DNA from: Benthicola sp964195715
GTDB lineage: Bacteria > Gemmatimonadota > Gemmatimonadetes > Palauibacterales > Palauibacteraceae
Assembly: GCA_964195715.1 (NCBI GenBank)
Contig: CAXMRU010000057.1
Span: 1 to 64,000, forward strand
DNA length: 64,000 nucleotides
Reading direction: 5' to 3'
Shown: positions 17,652-26,681 of the stretch, piece by piece
How the letters are laid out: every line of letters begins with the position of its first letter
Position numbering within the stretch: the stretch's first letter is position 1
Translations under genes and position numbers: made by a program
Notes under the pieces: model-generated
Told to the model about the DNA's origin: nothing
The model's input: the letters and a program-made list of their open reading frames with translations, nothing else
Databases searched by the model: none

Positions 17652-18637
17652 CCGTGTTCACGGTACCAGCGACCGGTCTCCTCCATCGCCTCGCGCAGTC
17701 GCGTGGTGGCGCGCCACCCGAGTGAGGCTTCGGCTTCTCGCGGATCGGCCGTCCAGTCCAATCGCGAGAGGTCGTCCGCCGTACGGCGATCGAATTGCGG
17801 GGGCATCCGGACGAGTCGCGCCGCGGCCTCCGCCACAGTCCCACCAACCTGCCAGAGCGCGTTCGGAATCTTCACAAGGCGGACGGGCTTTCCTACGGCG
17901 TTGCCCAGCGCCTCGCCCATGTCGGCCCAGCTCACGATCTCGGGGCCCACGATGGGGATTGGCTTGAGGTCCACATCCGGACGCGCCACGGCACGAATGA
18001 CCGCATCGGCCACGTCCTTCACGTACACCGGCTGCAGCCGACCCTTGCTGGTCGGCACCGGCAGCAGGCCGGTCTTCGCCACCTTGAACAGGTTCAGCGA
18101 GTCCTCGTCTCTCGGACCGTAGATGCCTCCGGGCCGCAGGATCACACCCATCATCGCCCCGGTCTGCTCCGAGAGCACCTGGAACAGACGGCGTTCGCCG
18201 GCCAGCTTGCTCTCGCCGTATGCGCTCGTCGGCCGATCGGCGGCGGGGCCGCTGTCGCCGGCCCGACGGTCCGGGCCGCGCGCCGCCAGGCTGCTGACGA
18301 GGACGAAGCGGCGCACTCCGGCGTCAACGGCCCCGAGCGCCAGCCCCTGCGTGCCCTCGGCGTTCACCGCGAAGTAGTCGGCATCCGACTTCGCGCGGGT
18401 CAGACCCGCCGAGTGCACCACGACATCAACTCCTTCGAGCGCAACTGCCAGTTCCGCGGCAGACCGCACGTCTGCCGTCACACGCTCTATTGGGAGAGAC
18501 TCGATCCACCTGAGATTGCTGGTCTTCCGCACAGTGCACCGAACAGCCCACCCCTCGACGAGGAGTGCCTCGGCCACGTGGCTGCCCAGAAATCCCGTAG
18601 CCCCGGTGAGCAGAACGGTGTGGGAAGTGCCGGACAC
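17639..18637 (-). CDS. cerR: Extended SDR, candidate bacterial ceramide reductase
   Basis: A 332-residue NAD(P)-dependent epimerase/dehydratase-fold protein. TGATGFLG at 11-18 binds the cofactor, and Y140-x-x-x-K144 is the catalytic pair. SDR enzymes of this kind cover sugar epimerases, hopanoid-associated proteins and reductases. The specific call rests on context: in Caulobacter, bacterial ceramide synthesis uses Spt, an acyltransferase (bCerS) and an SDR (CerR) that reduces the 3-keto group, and here the same three types are adjacent. It starts 5 nt after the acyltransferase stop and overlaps the PAP2 gene. The family call is firm; the substrate is inferred. Confidence 0.75.
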   Translation of the reverse strand: MSGTSHTVLLTGATGFLGSHVAEALLVEGWAVRCTVRKTSNLRWIESLPIERVTADVRSAAELAVALEGVDVVVHSAGLTRAKSDADYFAVNAEGTQGLALGAVDAGVRRFVLVSSLAARGPDRRAGDSGPAADRPTSAYGESKLAGERRLFQVLSEQTGAMMGVILRPGGIYGPRDEDSLNLFKVAKTGLLPVPTSKGRLQPVYVKDVADAVIRAVARPDVDLKPIPIVGPEIVSWADMGEALGNAVGKPVRLVKIPNALWQVGGTVAEAAARLVRMPPQFDRRTADDLSRLDWTADPREAEASLGWRATTRLREAMEETGRWYREHGWLR

Positions 18638-18642
18638 CGGAC

Positions 18643-19776
18643 TCAGAGTTCCCTATCGTACATGCGGAATCGCTTGTACGCCGTCGAGCCCAGTTTCTCC
18701 AGCGGCTTTCGCATCGGGTAGTTGTGCTCGAGGATCCACCCGAATTCCCCGGCGACTATGCCCTTCGCGGAGCCCTCACGAAAGATCCGCAGGTACAGGA
18801 GGTTGTCGATCCCCTTGTGCCGGAATTCCGGCACAAGGCCCAGCGTCAGCACCCGGCACATGTCGATGCTCTTCGCCCGGTGCAGCACTTTCAGAAGACC
18901 GAACGGAAACAAGCGACCACGCGCCTTGATCAGGGCCTGATTGTAGTCCTTCAGCCACAGGGCGAAGCCTATGGGCTCCCCGTCCTCGTTCTCCGCGAAG
19001 ATGACCTGCTCGGGATCCTTCATCACGGCCACCTTGAGCTCGTGGGCCATGAACCGGATCTCGTCATCCGTCATCGGAACGAAGCCCCAGTTCTCTTCCC
19101 ACGCCTTGTTGTACACGTACAAGACGCGTTCGAGCTCGGCCGCGAAGTCTTCCTTGCGCAATGTGCGAAGGGACACGTTCAGTCTCTTCGAGAGCCGTTC
19201 CTCTCGCTTGAGCAGGAATTCCGGTGGACTGTTGTTGTCCAGGTAGTAGGCGACCATGCCCATGGCGGCGTGGAACCCCGCATTCTCGATCAGGTCCTCG
19301 TAGTAGTCGGGGTTGTACGGCATCATGATGGTCGGTGGACGATCGAACCCCTCGACCAGCAGCGCGGCGCTCTCGTTCGTAGAGAAGTTGGCCGGGCCCC
19401 GTATCACCTCGAGACCGCGATCTCGCAGCCAATCGGATGCGGTGTCCAGGAGCTCGTTTGCCACTTTCTGCTCGTCCACGCACTCAAAGAACCCGAAGAA
19501 CCCTACGGGCTCGTCGTGGTAGGCGACGTGGTTCCGATTATGGATTGCGACGATCCGACCGACCGTTTCGCCACCTCGCATGGCGATGTACGGCTGGACC
19601 TCGGAGTGCTTGTGGAAAGGGTGCTTCCCCCGATCGAACATGACCTTCATGTCGCGGAGCAGGGGCGCGACCCAGTTCGGGTCTCCCTCGTAGATGCGAT
19701 ACGGCAGGTCAAGAAACCGGCGGAACTCCTTCTTGCCGTCCGCCGGAATGACTTGTACGTCCGGCGACCCCGTCAC
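18643..19776 (-). CDS. GNAT-fold acyltransferase, candidate bacterial ceramide synthase
   Basis: A 377-residue protein of the large GNAT-like family often annotated only as N-acetyltransferase. The C-terminal half has an acyl-CoA-site pattern, with a beta strand (CRVLTLGLVPEFRHKGID) followed by a basic loop and a helix, and the N-terminal half is a related degenerate fold. In bacterial sphingolipid clusters a protein of this family N-acylates 3-ketosphinganine. The GTG at 19776 is chosen because it forms a GTGA overlap with the serine palmitoyltransferase stop, a classic coupling; an upstream extension would run through that gene in another frame. The ceramide role is inferred from the neighbours on both sides. 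Confidence 0.72.
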   Translation of the reverse strand: MTGSPDVQVIPADGKKEFRRFLDLPYRIYEGDPNWVAPLLRDMKVMFDRGKHPFHKHSEVQPYIAMRGGETVGRIVAIHNRNHVAYHDEPVGFFGFFECVDEQKVANELLDTASDWLRDRGLEVIRGPANFSTNESAALLVEGFDRPPTIMMPYNPDYYEDLIENAGFHAAMGMVAYYLDNNSPPEFLLKREERLSKRLNVSLRTLRKEDFAAELERVLYVYNKAWEENWGFVPMTDDEIRFMAHELKVAVMKDPEQVIFAENEDGEPIGFALWLKDYNQALIKARGRLFPFGLLKVLHRAKSIDMCRVLTLGLVPEFRHKGIDNLLYLRIFREGSAKGIVAGEFGWILEHNYPMRKPLEKLGSTAYKRFRMYDREL

Positions 19777-20975
19777 GTCACCTCTATCCCGTGTCCGAGG
19801 ACCCCGAACTTCTTGCCGACCCGTGCGAGTTGCTCGAGCACGAAGTCGAGTTGCTCGTCGGTGTGGGTCGCCATGTAGCTGGTACGCAGGCAGCACCTGC
19901 CCTCGGGGACGGCCGGTGGCGCCACCGGGTTCGTGAAGACCCCGGCGTCGAACAGTTCCCGCCAGATCAGGAACGTCTGCTCTACCGGACCGATGAGAAT
20001 TGGAATGACGGGCGTTTCCGTGCGCCCGATATCGAAGCCCAGAATCGTAAGCTCCTTCATCATCCGGTGCGTATTGGCCCACAGCCGTTCCTGCCGCTCC
20101 GGCTCGGTACGGATGATCTCCAGGGCCTTGATGACGGTCGCGACGGACGCAGGAGGCATGCTGGCGCTGAAGATCAGCGCCCGCGCGTTGTTCTGCAGGT
20201 AGTCGATAACCAGGGCATCACCTGCGACGAAGCCACCGATCGAGGCGAGCGACTTACTGAATGTACCGCTGATAAGGTCCACCTCGTCGGTCAGGCCGAA
20301 GTGGGCCGCCGTGCCCGCGCCGTGCGGCCCGAGCACGCCCAGGGAGTGAGCGTCATCCACCATGATGGCCGCCGAGTATTTCTTAGCCAGCGGGACCAGG
20401 TTGGGAAGATCGGCGATGTCGCCTTCCATGCTGTACACGCCGTCCACGACGATCATCTTGCCACGATCGCCCTTCACTGCCTCGAGCAGTCGCTCGAGAT
20501 GGTCGAAGTCAGCATGTCGGAACCGCTGGATGTCGCCGAAGCCAAGTCGCGCACCGTCCTGTATGCATGCGTGGTCCAGCTTGTCCAGGAAGACCGTGTC
20601 GTTGCGCGCTATCAGGGCCCCGATGGTACCGAGGTTTGTCTGATAGCCGGTGCTGAAGACGAGCGCCGCTTCCTTGTTTACGAAATCGGCCAGATCTTCT
20701 TCCAGCTGGTCGTGCAGATCGAGGTTCCCGTTCAGGAAACGGCTTCCCGTACAGCCGCTGCCGTACTTGTCGAGAGCCGCCTTGGCAGCCTCGATGATCC
20801 TGGGGTCGTGAGTAAGCCCCATGTAGTTGTTGGAACCCACCATGACCTTCGTGTGGCCGTCGATGACGACTTCGGTGTCGGCCGAAGACTCGATTCTCTG
20901 GAAGTACGGATACAGCCCCGCCGCCCGCAGCTCCCGGGTGATGGTGAAGTTCGCGCACTTCTCGAACACATGCAT
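19773..20975 (-). CDS. spt: Serine palmitoyltransferase / alpha-oxoamine synthase
   Basis: A 400-residue fold-type I PLP enzyme of the alpha-oxoamine synthase family. The PLP lysine is K241 in GTFSKS. D207 in the DDAHS motif contacts the pyridine ring, and H135 in LDHACIQDG stacks on the cofactor. This family includes serine palmitoyltransferase (SPT), KBL, BioF and HemA. Clustering with an acyltransferase, an SDR and a PAP2 enzyme, and the absence of bio, tdh or hem genes, favours SPT, which condenses serine with an acyl-CoA or acyl-ACP. ATG 20975 gives a normal-length enzyme; codons upstream are basic and not family-like. It begins the four-gene sphingolipid run and diverges from an M23 lipoprotein gene. 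Confidence 0.82.
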   Translation of the reverse strand: MHVFEKCANFTITRELRAAGLYPYFQRIESSADTEVVIDGHTKVMVGSNNYMGLTHDPRIIEAAKAALDKYGSGCTGSRFLNGNLDLHDQLEEDLADFVNKEAALVFSTGYQTNLGTIGALIARNDTVFLDKLDHACIQDGARLGFGDIQRFRHADFDHLERLLEAVKGDRGKMIVVDGVYSMEGDIADLPNLVPLAKKYSAAIMVDDAHSLGVLGPHGAGTAAHFGLTDEVDLISGTFSKSLASIGGFVAGDALVIDYLQNNARALIFSASMPPASVATVIKALEIIRTEPERQERLWANTHRMMKELTILGFDIGRTETPVIPILIGPVEQTFLIWRELFDAGVFTNPVAPPAVPEGRCCLRTSYMATHTDEQLDFVLEQLARVGKKFGVLGHGIEVT

Positions 20976-21118
20976 GCTGTGTCGACCCTTGAACGAGTGG
21001 CGGAGACTCGCGCTGCAGATTCGCAGGCTTGACCAAGTGAAAAAAAGGTACCTGAGGAAACGCGGGCGAGCAAGCAAGTTGCCCGTTCTGACGCGGCTCT
21101 CCGACGCGGCGAGAGCCC

Positions 21119-22264
21119 GTGGAGAGCAGCCGCTTGCCCACGCGACGGCATAGGCTCATCCTGCGCGTTGTGACTCGCAACCGATGCACCGACAGGCTTC
21201 GAGGGGCCCTCCCCTTTTCGCTCCTCACCCTCGCGCTGGGCGGCTGCGCCAGCACGGCCGGGCCGGTCGCGGGACCGGCTGGTGGCACTTCCGAAGAGGT
21301 GCTCTCCGCTCCGGTCGTGGACCCCGCGATCGAAGCGACCGCAGACACCCCGATTCCGGACGCGGTGGACTCCGTAGCCTCGCCGGGACTCGATCTCGAT
21401 TCTCTCGTCGCCCTGATCCGGTCCGAGGCAGCACACGAGAGACCGCGTTCAATTCTTCCGTTCGGCGTCGCCTGGACGCCCGTCCAGCCGATCGAGGGAT
21501 CGGCGATCGTCTTCAGGGTGATGCAACCCCGTGGCGGACTCGAGCCTGAAGCTGTCGCCGGCCGGTTCGCGGACGGCGTCGTCCGGTTCGGACGAGCCAG
21601 GCACACCTGGCTCGGCTTCGCAGCCGTGCCGATCGGCACGAGCGGCATTCTTCAACTCGATCTCGAGTTTCGGTTCGGCGACGGATCGATGTATCAGCAA
21701 CAGGTTGGCATCGAAGTCGCGCCCAGGGTGTGGGAGCAGACTTCCCTGAGCGTCGCCCCGAGATTCTCCTCTCCACCGCCCGAGGTTCAGGATCGGATCG
21801 CCCGGGACCGGAAGCAGTTCCGCGCGGTGCTGGATTCCGCTTCGCCCGAATGGCTGCTCGACGGCCCCTTCGCTCTACCCAGGCCCTTCGACGTGACGGC
21901 CGAGTTCGGCCAGGAGCGCGTGTTCAACGGAGAGATGCAGAGCCGCCACACCGGACTCGACCTGCGGGGCCCGGTCGGTGAGCCCGTTCATGCAGCCGGT
22001 CGGGGCCGTGTCGTGCTGACAGGCGACTTCTACTTCTCGGGAAACGGCGTCTTCCTGGACCACGGCCTCGGGGTCTATACGGGGTACTTCCACCTGTCCG
22101 AGATTCTGGTGCCCGAGGGGGAGATGGTCGAGACCGGCGAGCTCATCGGTCGCGTCGGAGCGACGGGCCGCGTGACCGGACCTCACCTGCACTGGTCCTT
22201 GTGGGTGGACGGAACCGGCCAGGACGCCGGCAGCCTGCTGGAAGTGGAGATACCGCTGCCCTGA
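21119..22264 (+). CDS. M23 (LytM) peptidase-domain lipoprotein
   Basis: A 381-residue protein with a long basic n-region, a hydrophobic stretch and a lipobox ending LGGC, so it is predicted to be lipid-anchored. The M23 domain occupies about residues 265-381. It has the zinc pattern HTGLD for the first His and Asp, and HLHW for the C-terminal pair, with YFHLSE between them, so the endopeptidase looks catalytically intact and would cut peptidoglycan cross-bridges. The middle (about 90-240) is a beta-rich domain, possibly Ig-like. GTG 21119 has GAGAG upstream; GTG 21170 would give a more normal signal peptide. It is divergent from the sphingolipid genes. Confidence 0.8.
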   Translation: MESSRLPTRRHRLILRVVTRNRCTDRLRGALPFSLLTLALGGCASTAGPVAGPAGGTSEEVLSAPVVDPAIEATADTPIPDAVDSVASPGLDLDSLVALIRSEAAHERPRSILPFGVAWTPVQPIEGSAIVFRVMQPRGGLEPEAVAGRFADGVVRFGRARHTWLGFAAVPIGTSGILQLDLEFRFGDGSMYQQQVGIEVAPRVWEQTSLSVAPRFSSPPPEVQDRIARDRKQFRAVLDSASPEWLLDGPFALPRPFDVTAEFGQERVFNGEMQSRHTGLDLRGPVGEPVHAAGRGRVVLTGDFYFSGNGVFLDHGLGVYTGYFHLSEILVPEGEMVETGELIGRVGATGRVTGPHLHWSLWVDGTGQDAGSLLEVEIPLP

Positions 22265-22271
22265 AACAAAA

Positions 22272-22339
22272 GCCGCCTGACGGCTCCGGCACGTGACGGC
22301 GAGGCTCATACCGTATCGGCTCGAAACACGTCAGACGGC
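22272..22339. repeat. Inverted repeat downstream of the M23 gene
   Basis: GCCGCCTGACG at 22272-22282 and CGTCAGACGGC at 22329-22339 are complementary at 10 of 11 positions across a 46-nt loop. A smaller hairpin (AGCCG/CGGCT) sits in the left arm. It may act as a terminator or transcript-stabilising structure after the M23 gene, but no T run follows on the plus strand. Confidence 0.35.
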
Positions 22340-22490
22340 CATCTTCGGTCGTTCGATTGATTGAAACGCCACACCCCCTCCCAGTGTTCCCCACCATCCG
22401 ATTCCCGATCTCGATTCTTGCTTTCACCGCAGGCGAGGAACACTTTGGCTCCCCGGAATCAACCATGACAGGTCGCGGATTGGAAGGCTA

Positions 22491-24134
22491 ATGACACGGA
22501 TCGCACTGGTGCTGGGTGGCGGCGCGTCGCTCGGCTCTTATATCGGCGGAGCGGTGACGGAGATCATCAGAGCCGTCGAGGGCAATCGTCAAAGAGAGAC
22601 GGTCGTTATCGACGTGATCACGGGCGCCTCGGCAGGTGCGCTGAACGCAGCCCTCGCCGCACGTTGCCTGACGGTGAACCGACACTTGCTCCCGTGGATC
22701 GAGCGGGCGTGGGTCGACGGCGCGGATGCATCCGTTCTCCTGAACCCGGCTCGGCCGGAACGGGAGGGCTGGCTCGATATCTCGGTTCTCGACGAGCTCA
22801 CGCGAACCCTCGTCGATTCGGACGCGGCTTCCGACGACGGCGCCTCGAAGGCGGCAGGCAAGTCTGTACGGCTGGGCTTCACCCTCGCCAATCTGTACGG
22901 TGTACCTTACGACTACCGGTACCGCTTTCTGAATGAGCCCGAGCGGTCGTTCGGTGCGCGCGTTCACACCGACAACATCCGATTCGATCTGACTACGAAG
23001 AGTCGGGCCGGTAATCCAGTATGGGGAGAGATTGCGGGTGCCGCTGTCGCTTCCGCGAGTTTTCCGTTCGCCTTCCCGTCTCGCCGGATCGGCCGACGCA
23101 AGGCCGACTATCCGGGAGCGCGGCTGAGTGCCGGACCCGACGGCAAAGTCGACATGTGGTACCTCGACGGAGGGCTGTTCGACAACGCTCCCCTCGGGCT
23201 CGCCCGCGACCTGGTCGAGCTCGAGACTGGCCACCGGAACGACGATCGGCGCTACCTGTTCGTAGAGCCGGGCTTCGAGAGCTCGGGCCCGGGTCCTCTC
23301 GGTTCCGACGGTCCACCCGGCACGCTCACGGGCATGGCTTCAGCACTTGCGCGCGCGGTTCTCGGACAGGGCGCAGCCCGCGACTGGATGGTGGCCAACC
23401 GGATCAACTCGCGTCTCGAGATTCTGCAGGCTCTCGTGAAGCGGTTACCCGAGCTCGCTCCGGAACTGACCGATCCGCAGGCCCTGGCTCTTGGTCGGTA
23501 TATCGGCGAGCTGGCGGAACACGTCGCCGAGATCCAGGTGGCTGCGGACGGAGGCGACGTCGAGGGCGCAGATGACCCGGTCGTGGACTATCTCGACTCG
23601 CAGGTCGAGCGCATCGAGATCGATCCGGCTTACTCCGGGACCCTGTCGCGCATCGATTCGCGCGCCGGCCGTGCCCGTCTCGCGAAGCTGATTTTCGTGC
23701 TCGAAGCCGCGGGGGGACTGCAGGACAAGGACGTCCTGCCTCTCTACCTCGTCGCGCCGGAGACCAGCGAGTCGCTGTCGGGCGACTTCCTGGGCCACTT
23801 CGGCGGCTTTTTCAACCGGGAGTGGCGCGCAAACGACTTCCGGGCCGGCAGGCGTGATGCCCGCCGGGTCATCGAGGAAACTCTGCCTGACGTGATTTCG
23901 TACGATCCGGGGGACAAAGCTGATTACCGGGTCGAGAAGATCGACCCGAGTTTCGCTTCGATTCCCACCGCGGGCCGAGCCCGTCTGAAGGATCTGGTCG
24001 ATGCCGAAGCGGACCGCGTGTTGTCTGAGCTGCGGCCAGGACCGATCGCTGCCGCTTTCGGTTGGGCGTGGAAGCCCGTCGTTCGGCGGTGGGCGGCGGA
24101 GCGCACCATGACCGCCCTGCGCGGCGCGCGCTGA
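22491..24134 (+). CDS. Patatin-like phospholipase
   Basis: A 547-residue protein with a patatin domain in the first 250 or so residues. It has the oxyanion-hole motif GGGASLGSYIGG at 8-19, the nucleophile elbow GASAG and the catalytic aspartate motif DGG in YLDGGLFDNAP, so the Ser-Asp dyad is complete. Patatins hydrolyse acyl chains from phospholipids or other lipids. The C-terminal 300 residues are less conserved and probably helical, with basic patches. No signal peptide is present, so it should act in the cytosol or at the inner membrane. GGAAGG lies just upstream of the ATG. Whether it acts on the sphingolipids made next door is unknown. Confidence 0.85.
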   Translation: MTRIALVLGGGASLGSYIGGAVTEIIRAVEGNRQRETVVIDVITGASAGALNAALAARCLTVNRHLLPWIERAWVDGADASVLLNPARPEREGWLDISVLDELTRTLVDSDAASDDGASKAAGKSVRLGFTLANLYGVPYDYRYRFLNEPERSFGARVHTDNIRFDLTTKSRAGNPVWGEIAGAAVASASFPFAFPSRRIGRRKADYPGARLSAGPDGKVDMWYLDGGLFDNAPLGLARDLVELETGHRNDDRRYLFVEPGFESSGPGPLGSDGPPGTLTGMASALARAVLGQGAARDWMVANRINSRLEILQALVKRLPELAPELTDPQALALGRYIGELAEHVAEIQVAADGGDVEGADDPVVDYLDSQVERIEIDPAYSGTLSRIDSRAGRARLAKLIFVLEAAGGLQDKDVLPLYLVAPETSESLSGDFLGHFGGFFNREWRANDFRAGRRDARRVIEETLPDVISYDPGDKADYRVEKIDPSFASIPTAGRARLKDLVDAEADRVLSELRPGPIAAAFGWAWKPVVRRWAAERTMTALRGAR

Positions 24135-24164
24135 GCGACACACGGCGGAGCAAAGGAGGGACGC

Positions 24165-24488
24165 ATGGCCGACCTCAAGAAAATCGCTCTCTCGATGCAG
24201 CAGTTGTTCCTGCTGATCGTGGTGGTGGCCGTAGTGTTCTTCGCGTTCTTGAACCTGGATTCGGTCACGATTGACCTGTTCTTCACCACGGTAACCACGA
24301 GTATCGCCCTCCTCCTGCTCGTGCCCCTGGCCGCGGGAATGCTCCTCGGCTGGCTCGGCGGTCGCCTGCGCGGCAGGAAGAAGGAGCAGGCGAAGCTCGG
24401 CGCCGGCCCGGCGGAGTTGCCGGCCGGTGACGAGGCCGTGAAAGACGTGGACTGGGAGAACCTGGACCTCGACAAGATCGAGGTCTAG
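24165..24488 (+). CDS. LapA-domain (DUF1049) small membrane protein
   Basis: A 107-residue protein with two hydrophobic helices (about 14-33 and 45-67) separated by the FLNLDSVTIDLFF stretch typical of the LapA domain, then a basic RGRKK segment and an acidic tail. LapA-family proteins take part in lipopolysaccharide assembly or its control in enterobacteria; in other phyla the function is not established. AAAGGAGGG precedes the ATG, a near-perfect ribosome-binding site. It follows the patatin gene by 30 nt and is probably co-transcribed with it. Confidence 0.8.
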   Translation: MADLKKIALSMQQLFLLIVVVAVVFFAFLNLDSVTIDLFFTTVTTSIALLLLVPLAAGMLLGWLGGRLRGRKKEQAKLGAGPAELPAGDEAVKDVDWENLDLDKIEV

Positions 24489-24499
24489 CCGGTCGCCGC

Positions 24500-26512
24500 C
24501 TACTTCTCCTCGAAAGGCACGATCTTCCCCGCAAACGCTGACGCCAGCACTGTGTAGGGGCTGGCAAGATACACCTGCCCCGGCCCGCTTCGTCCGGGGA
24601 AATTCCGGTTGATCGAGCTGACCGTCACCGTGTCCGAATCGAAGCTCACACCCGGTCCGGCGTTGATACAGGCTCCGCATCCAGGTGGCAGCACGTCGAT
24701 CCCGGCCTCCACGAACAGGTCGTGATAGCCCCGGTCGCGCGCGAATTCTTCGACCTCGAGCGACCCGTACTGCAGCCAGGCCTGGACCCGCCCCGGAACC
24801 CGACGCCCGTCGCGCAGCGCTTGCCGCACAACGCGGGCTGCCATTTCGATGTCGTCCCATTTGGCACCGGTGCATGAACCCGCATACACGATGTCCACTT
24901 CTACGTCGCCCTCGAGCTCATCGATCGCCACGCCGTTCCCGGGATCGCCCGGGGTGGCGACCATGGGCCGCAGCTCGGAGGCGTCGATCGTCATTGTCCA
25001 CTCGTAGATCGCGCCCTCATCACTGTACAGATCATCGGTCAGGGCTTCCGTCTCGCTGCGCCCCATGCCGCGGTGCGAGACCAGCCAGTCGATCGTGGTC
25101 TCGTCCGGCGCCACGATTCCCGTAAACCCACCGACTTCGGCCGCCATGTTCGTGAGCGTGGCCCGTTCGTCAATGCTCAGCGCACGAACCGCCTCTCCGG
25201 TGTACTCGAGAATCTTCCCGATCGCGTCGCCGCTGCGCACGTACGGATGGCGCAGGACCTCCAGCATCATGTCCTTGGCCGTGACGTTGTCCGCCTTGCG
25301 ACCGGTGATCTCGATCCGCACCGAGGCGGGAACGCGCAGTCGGACGTCGCGCGTGGCCCACGAGTTCACGAGGGCTGTCGTGCCGACCCCGAACGCGAAG
25401 CAACCGAGAGCCCCGGAGTGCGGCGTGTGCGAATCGCTGCCCACCACAACCTGGCCGGGTAGGGCATAGTCACCCAGCACCTTCACGTGGCAGATAGCTT
25501 CGGACCCGATCCGGTCGGGAAGCTCTCCGTGCAGCCGAATTCCCTGCTTCGCCGCGAACTCGCGCTGCCGATCGTGGAGCCCGTGGGCCGCGTCGAGCAG
25601 GCCCGCTGCCTTCTTCTCCTCACTGATCACCTGATCCAGAAACGCGAGGTGATCGCGGAAGAAGTAGATGCTGCCAGGCTCGTTGAGTTCAGCATCCTCT
25701 CCGGCGAATGCCTCCCAGAACGTGGCGGCCATCGGGGTCACATACTCGTGGCTGAACCGGATGTCCGTCCGGATGAACCCCGCATCGCCCGGAGCCACCG
25801 CGTCTACACCGACGTTGTCGGCGGCCAGGTCCGCCACCCAGTGCCGGGCCAGGATCTTCTCGGAGACCGTCATCGGCCGGGTCGCCTCAGTAACGACGGC
25901 CGGTACCTGCACCAGGCTCTTCAGACGCGCCACGGCATAGTCCAGCAGGCCGCCATACTCGATGATGTCCCTCTGGATCTTGCCGGCCTCGCCGATGAAG
26001 GACTCGAGCGGAATCTCTTCGCCCCTGCGGATGCGATCGATCAGCGAGAAATCCGTGGAAGTGAAGATGCCCAGATTCTCGCAGTTCTCACGGTAGATCC
26101 GCTCGATATTTTCGGCGATGACGACCCGGATGCCGGCGGCGCGCTCCGCGTACGGCGCGGCCTCACGACTCGACCCCTTCCCCCGGCGCTTGCCCGAAAC
26201 GGCCGCCACGAAGCTTCCACCGATCACATCGCCCTTGCCGACCGGGTGCTCGCCCTCGCAGAGGAGGCCGACGTATGGATACTGCCCCAGCGTCTCGTCG
26301 TAGTAGTAGCACACCCAGCCAGGTGTGATCTCATCGGTGCTGATATCGTTGCGGAGGGGAATGGACGGATCCCAATCCAGGTCCTCTCCGGCCAGTTGTC
26401 GTCGGATCAGCTCCGGGTCCTCGGTCAGAAACAGGACTCTGCCCTTCAGGCGCACCGTCGCCGGTCGTTTGCTCACCTCACGTGCCAGCAGTCTATCGAG
26501 CATCTGCACCAC
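24500..26512 (-). CDS. Aconitase-superfamily hydratase with the swivel domain first
   Basis: A 670-residue [4Fe-4S] dehydratase. The small swivel domain comes first (about 40-190) and contains the GSSREAA substrate-carboxylate motif. The large catalytic domains follow (about 220-670) with GSDSHTPHSGALG, then GSCTGAKWDD and PGCGACI, which supply the three cluster cysteines. This order matches AcnB rather than AcnA or LeuCD, but the N-terminal HEAT-like domain of AcnB is missing. The reaction could be aconitate hydration, homoaconitate or an isopropylmalate-type isomerisation; the neighbours do not decide it. GTG 26512 is the longest start and ATG 26503 is an alternative. It converges on lapA with only 11 nt between the stops. 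Confidence 0.8.
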   Translation of the reverse strand: MVQMLDRLLAREVSKRPATVRLKGRVLFLTEDPELIRRQLAGEDLDWDPSIPLRNDISTDEITPGWVCYYYDETLGQYPYVGLLCEGEHPVGKGDVIGGSFVAAVSGKRRGKGSSREAAPYAERAAGIRVVIAENIERIYRENCENLGIFTSTDFSLIDRIRRGEEIPLESFIGEAGKIQRDIIEYGGLLDYAVARLKSLVQVPAVVTEATRPMTVSEKILARHWVADLAADNVGVDAVAPGDAGFIRTDIRFSHEYVTPMAATFWEAFAGEDAELNEPGSIYFFRDHLAFLDQVISEEKKAAGLLDAAHGLHDRQREFAAKQGIRLHGELPDRIGSEAICHVKVLGDYALPGQVVVGSDSHTPHSGALGCFAFGVGTTALVNSWATRDVRLRVPASVRIEITGRKADNVTAKDMMLEVLRHPYVRSGDAIGKILEYTGEAVRALSIDERATLTNMAAEVGGFTGIVAPDETTIDWLVSHRGMGRSETEALTDDLYSDEGAIYEWTMTIDASELRPMVATPGDPGNGVAIDELEGDVEVDIVYAGSCTGAKWDDIEMAARVVRQALRDGRRVPGRVQAWLQYGSLEVEEFARDRGYHDLFVEAGIDVLPPGCGACINAGPGVSFDSDTVTVSSINRNFPGRSGPGQVYLASPYTVLASAFAGKIVPFEEK

Positions 26513-26681
26513 CGCTCAGGGAACGCCGTAAGTTCTTTCCTGACGCTTTTTCGCCGGCGGCCTCTTCGCCTTCACGTCCGGAATCGGGGGCGGTCAATCT
26601 ATTCAGGGCGACACGGCGAGGCGACCCTGCCGGCGCGCGGACACGACGAGTCGCATCGGATCGCCCGAACCCGCTCCTCCC

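Noticed and set aside
16672..17847. 391-codon minus-strand frame over the PAP2 gene
   Set aside because: It is a +1 shadow of the PAP2 enzyme; the alternative frame carries the PSSH and RxH...D motifs and membrane helices.
18724..21032. Two long plus-strand frames opposite the GNAT and serine palmitoyltransferase genes
   Set aside because: They mirror well-conserved genes, have no recognisable domain, and begin and end without plausible ribosome-binding sites.
23445..24875. 476-codon minus-strand frame opposite the patatin and LapA genes
   Set aside because: It crosses two genuine plus-strand genes and the aconitase 3' end, with no domain.
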